A stretch of DNA of 64,000 nt from Antilocapra americana (Eukaryota; Chordata; Mammalia; Artiodactyla; Antilocapridae), in the NCBI GenBank assembly GCA_007570785.1, contig ML661383.1, forward strand, positions 124,001 to 188,000, read 5' to 3'. Below, in pieces: positions 25,451-38,169 of this stretch. Under the pieces are notes generated by a model. It searched no databases. It was not told the DNA's origin and was given only the letters and a program-made list of their open reading frames with translations. How positions within the stretch are numbered: position 1 is the first letter of the stretch; every line of letters begins with the position of its first letter. Position numbers and translations under genes: made by a program.

Positions 25451-27960
25451 GACATCAGCATCATGGTGATATGAACTGTTCCTTTTTTCCTCTCCCATTT
25501 GACTTATAACTAATTGGACATCCATAACCAAACAAAAGTCCTCTGCATTCTTTAAACAGGACACTTAGGAGATTTCTACCCTCCTGTAGGTAGATAAGTT
25601 CTCCAAGAGGGCTACAGATCCAAGGGAATGTATGAGTCTGCCCCACTCTCATTTGATCCAATTGAGAGAAGTGTAACTTGGAGAACATACAGCTGGGTGG
25701 ACCTTCACAAGAGACAGAGAATTTGTGGAGGTCCAGCCATCTTAATAAGGGAACCCAGCATTCTACTGGAGTAAGATTGAGACTTGGTTAGAGGTAGAGG
25801 AGAAGGACGAACTTGCTGAGGCAGCTCTCCTCTCCAAGGTGACCCTTAAATGACACTGGGCTTTTGGCAGTGGAAGTAGCTACTTCTGTGTTAAGTAGGA
25901 GAAGGAAAACAAAAGTGGTGAGTGATAAACTGACCACATGCAAGGTCCCATTTCTCCCTAGTAGATCTGGAGTTCTATGGAGTGATTTCTATGATGGGAA
26001 GGAGGGGAGGAAAGAAAGGGGCAGATAAGATGAAGGCATTGAAGGAACATGTTTCCTATTATCTGCTGCAGGACCCTTGGATTCCCCAACTCGAGGATCC
26101 CCCTATCAAGCTATGGCACCCCCAAAATCTCAGTTGCTAAGCCTAAGCAAGCCTACCCCGATTTTGATGTCAATTCTTTTTAAACTCCCGAGCACAGTCC
26201 CAAGAGCCAGTGTCTACAGGAGAAATCCAAAACTTGAGCTACAGTGCCTCCTTCTGGAAAACAAAAGAAAGCTTTTTAATTGTCAGTCTGTTGAGCTGCA
26301 ACAGCCCAAGCAAACAATTCTTAACTGAGAAAAGTATTTGCTACTTCAACTGTGAAAGCAGAGGCACATATTGTCAAACATGAAAAATCAAGGAAACATG
26401 GTATCACAAGGAGAAAATAATAATTCTCCTGGAACTGAACTCAAAGGCATAGAATACTGAGATCTGATAAAGAATTCAAAGTAGCTATTATGAAGAAATT
26501 CAATAAGCTACAAGAAAACTCAAAGGAAAGTCAATGAACTCAGCAACAAAATTAATGACTAGAAGGAATTTTTTACCAAAGAAGTTGAATTTTTAGGAAG
26601 CAAACAGAAATTCTGAAGCTGAATAAATCCATAAATGAAATAAAGAACTTATTAGACAGCAAAGGTAACAGAATAGATTAAAGAAAGAATAAGTGACTGG
26701 GAAGATAATAGAATTAAGATTTTTGTTTTTAAATAAAGAAACCCTATGAACTCTAAGGATTTGATCAGAGAAACAAATATAAGAATAATTGGTGTACTAG
26801 ATGGAGGAGAAAGGTAAAAGGGGACAGGGAATTTACTTGGAAAACAATAGTTGATAACTTCTCAAACTTGGGAAAAGAATTAGACACATAAGTTCATGAA
26901 GCTAACAGAACAGCCTGTTATCTCAACACCAAAATCTTTTCAATACACATTTCAATGAAACTGTTAAAAAAAAAATCAATGATAAGAAAGAATCCTAAAT
27001 TTAGTCAGAGAAAAAAGGAACAACATCTACAAAGGAACTCTATTAGACTACCAGTGGATTTCTCACAAGAAACTCTACAGGCCAGGAAGGAATAACATGA
27101 TATATTAAATATGTTGAAAGATTAAAAATTGCCAACTAAGAATATTTTATCAGGCAAAGTTATCCTTCAGCTATAAAAGAGAAATAAATCACCAACTCAG
27201 TAGACATAAGTTTGAGAAGCTCTGGGAGTTGGTGATGGACAGGAAAGCCTGGCATGCTGCAGTCAATGGGGTCACAAAGAGTTGGATACAACTGAGTGAC
27301 TGAACTGACTGAAAGGCTTTCTTATACAAACAAAAGCTGAAGTCACTAGACCTGACTTACAAGAAATGCTAAAAATGCTCTTCAAGCTGAGATGGAAAGA
27401 TGCAACTAGTGACACAAAGACATCTGAAAATATGCAATACTTTAGTAAAATTGAAAAATAGAAGATCACAATTAGGAGACTATATTATACAGGTGTGTTA
27501 ACACATCAAAAAATATCCTGTGTTCATGGATTGGAAGAATTAATGTTACTAAAATACCCATACTATCCAAATCCATCTATAGATTCAACACAATTCCCAA
27601 CAAATATTAATGACATTCTGTATAGAAACAGAAGAAAACAATCTTAAAATTTGTATGGATCCCCAAAAGACCCTAAATAACAAAAACAATACTGAAGAAA
27701 AAGAACAAAAATGAAGGTATCACAGTTTCTGGTTTTAAATTATACTATAAATCTATAGTAATAAAAACAAACAAAAAAAAACCAGTAGGAAATGGCACAA
27801 AAATAGACTAGTGGAGCAGATCAGAAATCCCAAAATTAAAATCTCTAAATATACAGTCAACTATTATTTCAGAGGAGAACAAAGAACACCCAGGGAGAAA
27901 GGATAGTCTCTTCAACGTCTGGTATTGGGAAAACTGGATAAGCACACACAGAACAAAAAA
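25451..27960 (+). repeat. Old L1 in sense orientation, fragmented
   Basis: From about 26380 the wording is L1 ORF1 (ATGAAAAATCAAGGAAACAT; ACAGAAATTCTGAAGCTGAA; TACAGGCCAGGAAGGAATAA). After a SINE-like insert at 27190-27312 come late ORF2 segments (TGTTCATGGATTGGAAGAAT). The 5' limit is uncertain; the segment 25451-26340 may be its 5' UTR. Confidence 0.6.
27190..27312 (+). repeat. BovB/ART2-type SINE tail inside the L1
   Basis: GGGAGTTGGTGATGGACAGG, AAAGCCTGGCATGCTGCAGT and AACTGAGTGACTGAACTGAC are the BovB-derived tail sequence. Confidence 0.8.
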
Positions 27961-28947
27961 ATTATATCTCTATGTTGTAACCCATGGTAGCTCAATAATG
28001 ATTTATGGAACTTTTAAAAAGATTACAATAGATATTTCTATCACACCTCACAATTCTGTTTGTAATCAACTCATCTACCCAGACCTGGCCCCTTGGTAAA
28101 CATTCACCAGGTAGCTGTTCTATAATTTTAATTTTATATTATTATATAAAAATGTAGCCACATAGTATGTGATTTTCTGAGTCTGGTTTCTTTTACCAAA
28201 AATGACACACTTCAGATAAATCCATACAATTCCATGATCAGTTGTCACTATTTTATGTCGAGGTAAAAAAATAATTGAAAAACATTTGGGTTGTTTACAA
28301 TTTGGAGGATGATGAATAAAGCAGGCTATTTATTTATAGGCACACTTTTTTTTATTGTTGTAAACACATACATAAAATTTATTATTAATTTTTTAAGCAT
28401 AGTTCATTGGTATTGAATTCAAACATAATATTGTACAACCATTTCCACCATTGATTTACATAACTCTTTTAATCTTGTAAAACTGAAATTATGTACCAAT
28501 TCAAATCCCCATTCCTCCATCCTTATGTCCAACTCTGTGACCCAATGTCAGCATGTCAGGCTCCCCAGTCCTCCACTATCTCCTATAGTTTGCTCAGATT
28601 CATGTCCATTGAGTTGGTGATGCTATCTAACCATCTCATACTCTGCAGTCACCTCCTTTAGTCTACAATATTTCCCAGCATCAGAGTACTTTTCAATGAG
28701 TCAGCTCTTTGCATTAGGTAGCCAAAGTATTGGGACTTCAGCTTCAGCAATAGTCTTTCCAATAAGTACTCAGGGATGATTTCCTTTAGGATTGACTGGT
28801 TTGATTTCCTTGCAGTCCAAGGGACTCCTAAGAGTCTTCTCCAACACCACAATTAAAAAACATAAATTCTCCATAAAGCCTTCTTTATGGACTAATCTCA
28901 CATTTGGACATGACTACTGGAAAAACTATAGTTATGACTATATGGAC

Positions 28948-29135
28948 TCTCTTTTTTTTTTTTTATTGTTTTTGCCATACAATGTCATGATATCACCATG
29001 GGTTTACATATGCTCCCCCTCCAGAACCCACCTTCCTCCTCCCTCCCCCCGGAAAATCTTGCTGCACCAGCCCCGAGCATCAATCCTGGGCTGGCGATTG
29101 ATTAGACTTATGATAATTAACTTGTTTCAATGCCT
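28948..29135 (-). repeat. Short L1 3' end nested in BovB
   Basis: A T-run then TTGTTTTTGCCATACAATGT, ATCACCATGGGTTTACATAT and GCTGGCGATTGATTAGACTT: the last ~180 nt of a bovine L1, heavily 5'-truncated. Confidence 0.85.
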
Positions 29136-29934
29136 TGTTGGCAAAGTGATGCCTCTGTTTTTCTATACTCTGACTAGGTTGTCATAGCGTTTCTTCCAAA
29201 GAACAATTGACTTTTCATTTCATAGCTGCAGTCATGGTCCACAGTGATTTTGGAAACCAAGAATATAAAATCTGTCAGTGCTTCCACTTTTTCCCTTTCT
29301 ACTTCCCATGAAGTGATGGAGCCAGATGCCATTTTCTTATTTTTTTAAAAATACTGAGTTTCAAGCCAGCTTTTTCACTCTCCACTTTCACCTTCATCAA
29401 GAAGGTCTTTAGTTCATCTTCACTGTCTACCATTAGAATGATATCATCTGCATATCTATTGTTGCCATTTCTCCTAGTAATCTTCATTCCACCTTGTGAT
29501 TCATCCAGCCCAGGATTTTGCATAATTTACTGTGCATACAAGTTAAATAAGCATGGTGACATTATATAGTCTTGTCATAATTCTTACCCTATTTTGAACC
29601 AGTCAGTTGTTCCATATTGGGTTCTGTTTCTTCTTGATCTGCATACAGATTTTTCAGGAAACAGGCAAGGTGGTCTGCTACTCCCATCTCTTGAAGAATT
29701 TTTCAATTTATTGTGATTCACACAGTCAAAGGCTTTAGGGTAGACAATGAAGCAGAAATAGATATTTTTCTGTTAACTCTCTTGCTTTCTCCATGATTCA
29801 AAGAATGTTGGCAATTTGCTCTCTGGTTCCTCTACCTCTTCACACCATGCCTTGTTCATCTGGAAGTTCTCAGTTCATGTACTGCCAAAGCCTAGCTTGA
29901 AGGATTTTGAGCATAACCATGCTGAGGTTGTGGT

Positions 29935-30145
29935 TGGTGGTTGACTTGCTAAATCATGTCTGCCTCTTGTAATCCAAAGGTCTATAGCCTGGGAGGCTCC
30001 TCTGCCCATGGGATTTTCAAGGCAAGAATACTGCAATAGGCTGCCATTTCCTTCTCTAGGTGATTTTCTTGACCTAGGGATTGAACCCATGTCTCCTGCT
30101 TTGCAGGCAGATTCTCTACTACTGAGTCACTCAGAAAGTCCATAA
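29935..30145 (-). repeat. Bov-tA SINE nested in BovB
   Basis: From GACTTGCTAAATCATGTCTG to TGAGTCACTCAGAAAGTCC, with TTCAAGGCAAGAATACTGCA inside. Confidence 0.82.
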
Positions 30146-31659
30146 TCTTGCTATAATGGGAAAGCATGTGAAATGAGCACAACTGTATGGTAGTTCAAAC
30201 ATTCTTTGGCATTTCCCTTCTTAGGGACTGGAATCAAACCTGGCCTTTTCCAGTCCTGTGACTTTGGCTGAGTTTTCAAAATTTGCTGGAATATTGAGTG
30301 CAGTACTTTAACATCATCATCTTTTAGGATTTAAAATAGCTCAGGTGGAGTTTTGTCACCTTCATTATCTTTGTTTTTAGTATTGATTCTTAAGGTCCAC
30401 TTGACTTCACATTCCAGGATGTCTAAGTGAGTGACCACACCATTGTTGTTTTCCAGATCATTAAGACCTTTTTTGGTATAGCTCTTCTGTGTATTTTTGC
30501 CATCTCTTGTTAATCACTTATGCTTTAATTAGGTCCTTACAATTTCTGTCCTTTATCATGCCCATCCTTGTATGAAATGTTCCCTTGATGTCTCCAATTT
30601 TCTTGAAGAAATCTCTTGTATTTCCTATTCTATTGTTTTCCTCTATTTCTTTGTATTGTTCATTTAAGGCCTTATCTCTCTTTGCTATTCTGTAGAACTT
30701 TGCATTCAGTTGGCTACAGCTTTCCCTTTCTCCCTTCCATTTCATTTCTTTTCTTTCCTCAGCTATTTGTAAAGTCTCCTCAGACAACCAGTTTACCTTC
30801 TTGCATTTGTTTTTCTTTAGGACAGTGTTCATCACTGCCTCCTATACAATGTTACAAACTTCTGACCTTAGCTCACCAGACACTGTCTACCAGATCTAAT
30901 TCCTTGAATCTATTTATCAGCTCCACTTTATAATCATAAAGGATGTGAGTCAGGTCATTCCTGAATGGCCTAGAAGTTTTCACTACTTTCTTCAATTTAA
31001 GTCTGAATTTTGCAAGGAAGAGCTCTTGATCTGAGCCACAGTCAGCACATGTCTTGTTTTTTTTGACTGTATAGAACTTCTCCACCTTTGGCTGCAAAGA
31101 ATATGATCAATCTGATTCCAGTATTGAACTTCTGGTGATGTCCATTTGTAGAGTTGTCTCTTGTGTTGTTGGGAGAGGGTGCCTGCTATGACCAATGTGT
31201 TCTCTTGACAAAACCCTGTTAGCCTTTGCCCTACTTCATTTTGTACTCCTAGGACAAACTTGTTTATTACTCCAGGTATCTTTTGACTACCTACTTTTGT
31301 ATTCCAGTCGATAAAAAGGAAATCTTTTTTAGTGTTAGTTCTAGAACGTGTTGTAAGTCTTCACAGAATCAACCAACTTCAGCTTCCTTTCATCAGTGGT
31401 TGGGCACAGACTTGGATTACTGTGATACTGAATGGTATGTCTTGAAAACAAAGTGAGATCATTCTGTTATTTTTGAGATTGCACCCAAGTACTGCATTTT
31501 GGACTCTTTTGTTGACTATGAGGGCTACTCCATTTCTTCTAAGGGATTCGTGCCCACAGTAGTAGATAAAATGGTCATCTGAATTAAATTCACCTATCCC
31601 CAACCATTTTAGTTCACTGATTCTTAAGATGTCAATGTTCAGTCTTGCCATCTCCTGCT

Positions 31660-31994
31660 TATGTGCTCTGTCACTCAGCCATAACCAAGTCTTTGCTACC
31701 CCATGGATTGTAGCCTGCCAGGCTCCTCTGTCCATGGAATTTTCCAGGCAAGGATGCTGGAGTGGGTTTCCATTTCCTGCTCCAGGGTATCTTCCCAACC
31801 CAGGGATTGAATCTGGGTCTTGTACAGCTCCTGCATTGGCAAGCAGATTCTTTATCACTGGGCCAAGGAAGCCCAGAATACTGGGAAGGGTTACCGTTTC
31901 CTTTGCCAGGGGATCTTCCTGACTCAGGGATTGAATCTGAATCTCCTGGTTGCAGGCAGGTTCATTACCACTGAACCACCTGGGAAGCCCATCT
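31660..31994 (-). repeat. Bov-tA2-type SINE nested in BovB, with target-site duplication
   Basis: A dimeric SINE flanked by the direct repeat CATCTCCTGCTT (31649-31660 and near 31990-32001). The BovB frame resumes on either side. Confidence 0.9.
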
Positions 31995-32213
31995 CCTGCT
32001 TGACCTCATCCCAATTTACCTTGATTCACAGACCTAATACTTCAGATTTCTATGTAATATTGTTCTTTACAACACTGGAATTTACTTTCACTGACAAGCA
32101 CATCCATGACTAAATGTCATTTCTGCTTTGGCCCAGCTGCTTCATTCTTGCTGGAACTTTTGGTAACTGGCCTTTGTTCTTCCCCATTAGCATACTGGAT
32201 ACCTTCCAATCTG

Positions 32214-32228
32214 GGGGGGGGGGGGGGG
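32214..32228. repeat. G homopolymer (about 15 G)
   Basis: A run of G within the BovB 5' region, ending before CTCACCATCTGGGG. Prone to length errors. Confidence 0.9.
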
Positions 32229-32904
32229 CTCACCATCTGGGGTTATATTTTTCTGCCCTTTCATACTGTCCATGGGGTTCTCCAGGCAAAAATACTGGAG
32301 TGGTTTGTCATTTCCTCCTCCAAAGAACCACATTTTGTCAGAACTCTTCACTATGACCTGTCCATCTTGGATAGCCCTGCATGGCATAGCTCATAGCTTC
32401 AGTGAATTACACGAGCCCCTTCACCACAACAGGGCTGTAATCCATGAATTGTCTAGTAGTCTTCTCCTTTTCTGGGGTTTAAAGTGAGACGATTATTTCA
32501 TCTCTTCCAAATCTATTCTGTTTGTCACTTTTGAATAGCAACTTCTCCTTTCAAATAAGCGTCTCCATGAAGTCTCTCTAAATGGTAGCTTCAAGGTCCC
32601 AGGTCTTTCACAGCAGTTCCTGACTCCAAATGTATATGCTCTCATCAAATTGTCATTGAGGTTTTCACCTCTGTGTTTCCTCTGGGGTGGGAACCTTGCC
32701 TTCTTTATCCTTCTGTTGTTAATGAATTTCAGCACTGAGGAGGATGGAATTTTGGCCCCTACTAAGATATGTGAAGATGACAGCACTTCAACAAATACCC
32801 AGCAAGTTTCCTGTTCTGAGTGTGGAAACATAACTCCACCTCACTGACAACCACAAGATAGAGAAGCAACTTCAGGGAAGCCAGGTGAGGCCCAGAACCT
32901 GTCT

Positions 32905-33755
32905 ATTGTTCTTTGGATATTAATCCATTATTAGATACATGACTAGCAAATATTTTCTCCCATTCTGTGGGTGGATTTTTTTCTCTACTGATAGTGTCTT
33001 TTGACATAAAAGTTTTAGCTATTATCATGGAATCCAATTTGACTGTTTTTTGTTACTTGTGTTGTTGGCGGCATATCTAAGAAATCATTGCCAAATAAAA
33101 CCTTGTGAAGTCTTTATCCTATATTTTCTTCTAAGGTTTCATTGTTTTAGCTCTTCAATTTATATCTTTGATCCATTTTGAAACAATTTTTGTATATAGT
33201 GTTAGGTAAGTGACCAAGTTCATTCTTTGACATGTGACTATCCAATTTTTTCCAGTACCATTTGTTAAAAAGAATCTTTCCTCATTGAATGGTCTTGGAA
33301 ACCTAGTCAAAAACCACTTCACCCTACATGTAACACATTCATTCATTTCTGGGCCATTTTATTTCATTGGTTTATATGTTTGTTTTTATGACATTATCAC
33401 AAAACTACAGGTTTGTAGTAGGCTTTGAAATCAGGAAGTGTGAGTATCCCAGCTTTGTTCTTTCAAAAGATGGGTTTGGCTATTTGGGGTCCCTTAAAAT
33501 TTCATATAGATTTTAGAATCAATTTTCCTTTTGCTCAAAAAAAAATTGGGGATTTTGATAGAAATTGTGAGTCTGTAGAACTCTTTCCATAGAATTTATA
33601 TTTCAACATCATTAGATCTTCCAATCCATAAATATGGGATGTGCTTCCATTTATTTATGTCTTCTTTAATTTCTTTCAGCAATGTTTTATAGTTATCATT
33701 GTACAAGTCTTTCATCTCCTTTATTAATTCCTAAGCATTTTATTCATTTCATGCT
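32905..33755 (-). repeat. Older L1 fragment, antisense
   Basis: TTGGATATTAATCCATTATT, AGCAAATATTTTCTCCCATT and CCATTTGTTAAAAAGAATCT are reversed L1 ORF2 wording. It probably continues at 35031-35150, split by the younger L1 at 33756-35030. Confidence 0.7.
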
Positions 33756-35030
33756 ATCTTTTAAAATTTATTTATTTTACTTGGAGGCTAATTATTTCAC
33801 AATATTGTAGTGGTTTTGCCATACACTGATATGAATCAGCCATGGGTGTACACGTGTTCCCCATCTTAAACCCCCCACCTTCCTCCCTCCCCATCCCATC
33901 CCTCTGGGTCATCCTGGTGCACCAGCCCTGAGCACCTTGTCTCATGCATCAAACCTGGACTGGTGATCTGTTTCACATATGATAATATACATGCTTCAGT
34001 GCTATTCTCTCAAATTATCTCGCCCTCGCCTTCTCCCACAGAGTCCAAAAGACTGTTCTATATATCTGTGTCTCTTTTGCTGTCTCACATATAGGGTTAT
34101 CATTACCATCTTTCTAAAATCCATATATATGCATTAGTATGCAGGATTGGTGTTTTTCTTTCTGGCTTACTTCACTCTGTATAATAGGCTTCAGTTTCAT
34201 CCACCTCATTAGAACTGATTCAAATGTATTATTTTTAATGGCTGAGTAATATTCCATGGTGTATATGTACCACAGCTTTCTTATCCATTCGTCTGTTGAT
34301 GGACAACTAGGTTGCTTCCATGTCCTGGCTATTATAAACCATGCTGCAATGAACATTTGGGTACACGTGTCTCTTTCAATTCTGGTTTCCTCAGTGTGTA
34401 TGCCCAGCAGTGGGATTGCTGGGTCATATTGCAGTTCTATTTCCAGTTTTTTAATGAATCTCCACACTGTTCTCCATAGTGGCTACACTAGTTTGCATTC
34501 CCACCAACAGTGTAACAGGGTTCCCTTTTCTCCACACCCTCTCCAGCATTTATTGTCTGCAGACTTTTGGTTAGCAGCCATTCTGACTGGTGTGAGATGG
34601 TACTGCATTGTGGTTTTGATTTGCACTTCTCTGATAATGAGTGACGTTGAGCATCTTTTCATATGTTGGTTAGCCATCTGTATGTCTTCTTTGGAGGTCT
34701 GTTTAGTTCTTTGCTCCATTTTTTGATTTGGTTGTTTATTTTTCTGGAATCAAGCTGCAGGAGTTGCTTGTATATTTTTGAGATTTTTTGTCAGTTGTTT
34801 CGTTTGCTATTATTTTCATCCATTCTGAAGGCTGTCTTTTCACCTTGCTTATAGTTCCCTTTGTTGTGCAAAAGCTTTTCAGTTTAATTAGGTTCCATTT
34901 GTTTATTCTTGCTTTTATTTCCATTACTCTGGGAGGTGGGTCATAGAGTATTTATGCTGTGATTTATGTCGGAGAGTGTTTTGCCTATGTTTTCCTCTAG
35001 GAATTTTATAGTTTCTGGTCTTACTTTCAT
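33756..35030 (-). mobile_element. Bovine L1 3' fragment inserted in an older L1
   Basis: The minus strand encodes decayed ORF2 C-terminal blocks ([40 protein letters not shown]) and the bovine L1 3' UTR (plus-strand GTTTTGCCATACACTGATAT near 33813). Its sense matches the older L1 it interrupts. Confidence 0.85.
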
Positions 35031-35164
35031 GCTACTGTAAGTTGAATTGTTTCCATGTGCAGACTGATCAGTCCTTTTCAGATTGTTCATTATTGGTGTA
35101 TAGAAATGCAACTGAATTTTGTATGTTGATTTTGTGTGTGTGTGTGAAATCTTCAGGGTTTTAT

Positions 35165-36000
35165 GAATAAGACCGTATCTACAATTCAATAGAAAAAAAA
35201 ATAACTGAATTTCAAAATAGGCAAAGAACTGGAACAGAATTTTTTTTTCAACTAAGACACACAATGTGCAACAGGTGCATGAAAAGATATTCAGCATAAC
35301 CAATCAACAGAAAAATGCAAACCAATATCACAATGAGACTATCATCAAAAAGGTAAGAGAAAAGAAATGATAGCAAGGATGTGAACAAAAGAGAAGGCTT
35401 ATACTCCGCAGGTGGAAATGTAAACTGGTAGTCACTATGAAGACCAGCAAGAGAATTCTTCAAAAAATTAAAATCTATCTACTATATGATACACTAATTC
35501 CACTTATAGGTATATATTCAAAGTAAACAAAACCATTATTTAGAAGCAGTATCTGTACTCCTATGTTCACAGCAATAAACCTATATGTATGCACACACAC
35601 ATAAATGCATATACTTATGCATAATAGTCTACTGTGTGTAAATGAGCTTAGAGGCATTAAAGAAACCAGACAGAAGATGACCAAATACTGCATGGTATCA
35701 TTTCTATTAAAAAAAAAAAAAAAAACGTTGAGCTTATATATAGAGAGTAGGAAAGTGGTTGCCAGGGGCTGGGTGGTGGGGGAAATAGAGGAAGGTTGGT
35801 AAAAGTTACAGACTTTCAGTTATAAAATGAATAAGGACTAAGGACATGATATATAATGACTATAGTTGGTAACAATGTAATCTATAATTGAAATTTGCGA
35901 AGAGAGCAGTACTTAAACGTTCTCGTTAAAACAAAAAATGAAAAAAAAATGTGGTATGATGAATGTGTGAAATAAATCAATGTGGATATTTTTTTCCAGT
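35165..36000 (+). repeat. Older L1 3' end, sense
   Basis: AAAGATATTCAGCATAACCA, GGTGGAAATGTAAACTGGTA and AAGTGGTTGCCAGGGGCTGG are typical L1M ORF2/3' UTR wording. Contains an A-run near 35709 and a TG tract just upstream (35136). Confidence 0.7.
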
Positions 36001-36009
36001 GTATCGGTA

Positions 36010-36316
36010 TCAGTCAGTTCAGTCACTCAATCGTGTCTGACTCTTTGTGACCCCATGAACCGCAGCACACCAGGCCTCCCTGTCCATCACCAAATCCCGG
36101 AGTCCTCCAAAACCCATGTCCATAGAATCAGTGATGCCATCCAGCCATTTGATCCCCAGTCTTCCCCTTCTCCTCCTACCCCTAATCCTTCCCAGCATCA
36201 GGGTCTTTTCCAATGAGGCAACTCTTCGCATGAGGTGGCCAAAGTATTGGAGTTTCAGCTTCAACATCAGTCCTTCCAATGAACACCCAGGACTGATCTC
36301 CTTTAGGATGGACCTT
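36010..36316 (-). repeat. BovB 3' fragment
   Basis: The minus strand reads the BovB C-terminus, [20 protein letters not shown] then [20 protein letters not shown] and TKSQTRLSD, with few breaks. Confidence 0.88.
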
Positions 36317-37900
36317 GTTTGCTCTTCTTTTTCTAGTCCTTTAAAGTTATAAAGCTAATTCAGGGATTTGAAATCTTTGTTTTCTAATGTTAGTGACTGT
36401 AACCATAAATTCTCCTCTAAGCACTACTTTTGATACATCCTATAGTTTTGGTCAATGCAACCAGTCAATCCTAAAAGAAATCAACCCTTAAATATTCATT
36501 GGAAGAACTCATGCTGAAGCTGAAGTCCCACCCTTGCCCTCATCCACAGAGTCCACGAGTCTGTTCTATATGTCTGCGGTCCTTTTGCTGTCTCGCATGC
36601 AGGGTTCTCGCTGCCATCTTTCTAAATTCCATATATATGGGTTAGTATACTATATTGTTGTTTTTCCTTCTGGCTTACTTCACTCTGGATAATAGGCTCC
36701 AGTTCCGCCCACCTGAGGAGAACTGATTCAAATGAATTTTTTTTTAATGCTGAGTAATATTCCATTGTGTATATGTACCACAGCTTTCTTATCCATTCGT
36801 CAGTTGATGGGGATCTAGGTTGCTTCCATGTCTCCTTCACTTTTGAAGAAACAAACAAACAAACAAAAACGGTCTTGCAAGATAGGGAATTCCTAGTTGA
36901 ATTTTTCTTCTTTAGCACTTTGTATCAGCCCACTCCTTTTGGCCTCTTAAGTTATTGATGCAAAGTGTTCCGATAATCTTTGAGAATCCCTTTTATGTGG
37001 ATATTCACTTTTCTGTGAATATCCATAATATAATTTTATTGTCTTGATGTGGATTTTTGAGTCACTTTTACTTGGAATCCATTGAACTTCTTGGACATTT
37101 ATATTCATAACTTTCACCAGATTTGTTTTCAGCTATTACTTCCTCAATTATTCTGTCTCTTCCTCTCTCTCTCCTGGGATTCAGTGTGTCTGCTGGCCTG
37201 TTTGATGTTTTTCCACAAGACACATAGCCTATGTTCACGTTTCTTCAATCTTTGGTTTGTTCCTCAAATTTGATAATTTTCATTGTCCTATTTTTATTTT
37301 CCTATGTTCAGATTCTATCTTCTGCACACTCATATCTCCTTGGCATTCCTCTAGTGAATTGTTTCAGTTATTGTACTTTCCAGCTCCAGAAATATTTTGT
37401 TTTAGATTTCCTATCTATTGATATCGCCATTTACTAATACATCGCTTTGCTTTTACTCCTCCACATCTTGTTAGTCCCTTGAGCATCTTTAGAACAGTTA
37501 TTTTACTCTTTGCTTAGTATATCTGCCATCAGATCTTCTTCAGGGATAGTTTCCATACATTTTTATTTGAATCACTCATATCTCCCTGTTCCTTTGTATG
37601 CCTTGTAAATTTTTTGTTGAAAATTAGTCATTTGATTTTACATTATGGGAACTCTGGAATTCAGATTCTCCACCTTCTACAGTTTGCTCATTTGTTATTG
37701 TTTTTGGTTTTTAAATTATTGCATGCTGTATTTGTGTTAGTGATTAACCCGAATTGTAAAACCAAGGTCTTCTCAGATTTTTTACCCTTTCCCTGGAATT
37801 AGTGGTCAATTTCTAATCTTCCCCATATGTGCAGTTTTTTGGAATGTCCTAGTCTTTAAGCATGTCTGGCTCCTGAAAGTGGGAAAACTAAAAAGGAAAG
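36317..37900 (-). repeat. Composite of L1 fragments with a short BovB piece
   Basis: 36317-36455 is reversed L1 text. 36458-36527 is a BovB piece (plus strand). 36528-36833 is a younger L1 3' end ([40 protein letters not shown] on minus). An AAAC repeat follows at 36850-36868. 36890-37900 is old reversed L1-like text. Junctions approximate. Confidence 0.6.
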
Positions 37901-37924
37901 GAAAAAGGGGGGACCTGGCTTATT

Positions 37925-38169
37925 ATTCCTCTGTAAGTCACTTCACTGGGGGTGGTAGAGACAGGATAGATGGATTACAAACATGGGAGGTGTAACACCC
38001 ATGGCTGCCAATCTCTGTATCTCTGTGATCAAAAGTGGCATTAACAATTATGGCATCGATTCCCCAATATTTAAAGAGTTCAGGGTTCTTTTCGCTCATC
38101 CTGACTCTTATCAACAAGGTGCTCCAGGATACATATATGGCTGCCAGCCACATGGTGGTGTTGGGAGAC
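37925..38169. other. Unidentified segment before a BovB
   Basis: The minus strand stays open for 71 codons (SEKNPELFKYWGIDAIIVNA, then TFDHRDTEIGSHGCYTSHVC) and the plus strand is also open. I do not recognise the product; it could be a fragment of an unplaced repeat or a retrocopy. Confidence 0.3.

Larger units (their letters stand above)
28512..32890 (-). mobile_element. BovB (RTE-clade LINE), nearly full length, with nested inserts
   Basis: Read on the minus strand from about 32890, this has the 5' region, the endonuclease (MARLNIDILRISELKWLGIG near 31650; SPEVQYWNQIDHILCSQRWR near 31125), and the reverse transcriptase. The RT active-site block YADDIILM is intact near 29450. The C-terminal part near 28650 ends with LKSQYFGYLMQRADSLKSTL. 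Many frameshifts and stops break the ORF, so it is dead. Nested inserts are an L1 3' end, two SINEs and a G-run. BovB is the ruminant LINE thought to have arrived by horizontal transfer. Confidence 0.88.

Noticed and set aside
31379..31858. 159-codon minus-strand frame as a novel gene
   Set aside because: It is a fusion of an inserted SINE (first ~80 codons) with BovB endonuclease text.
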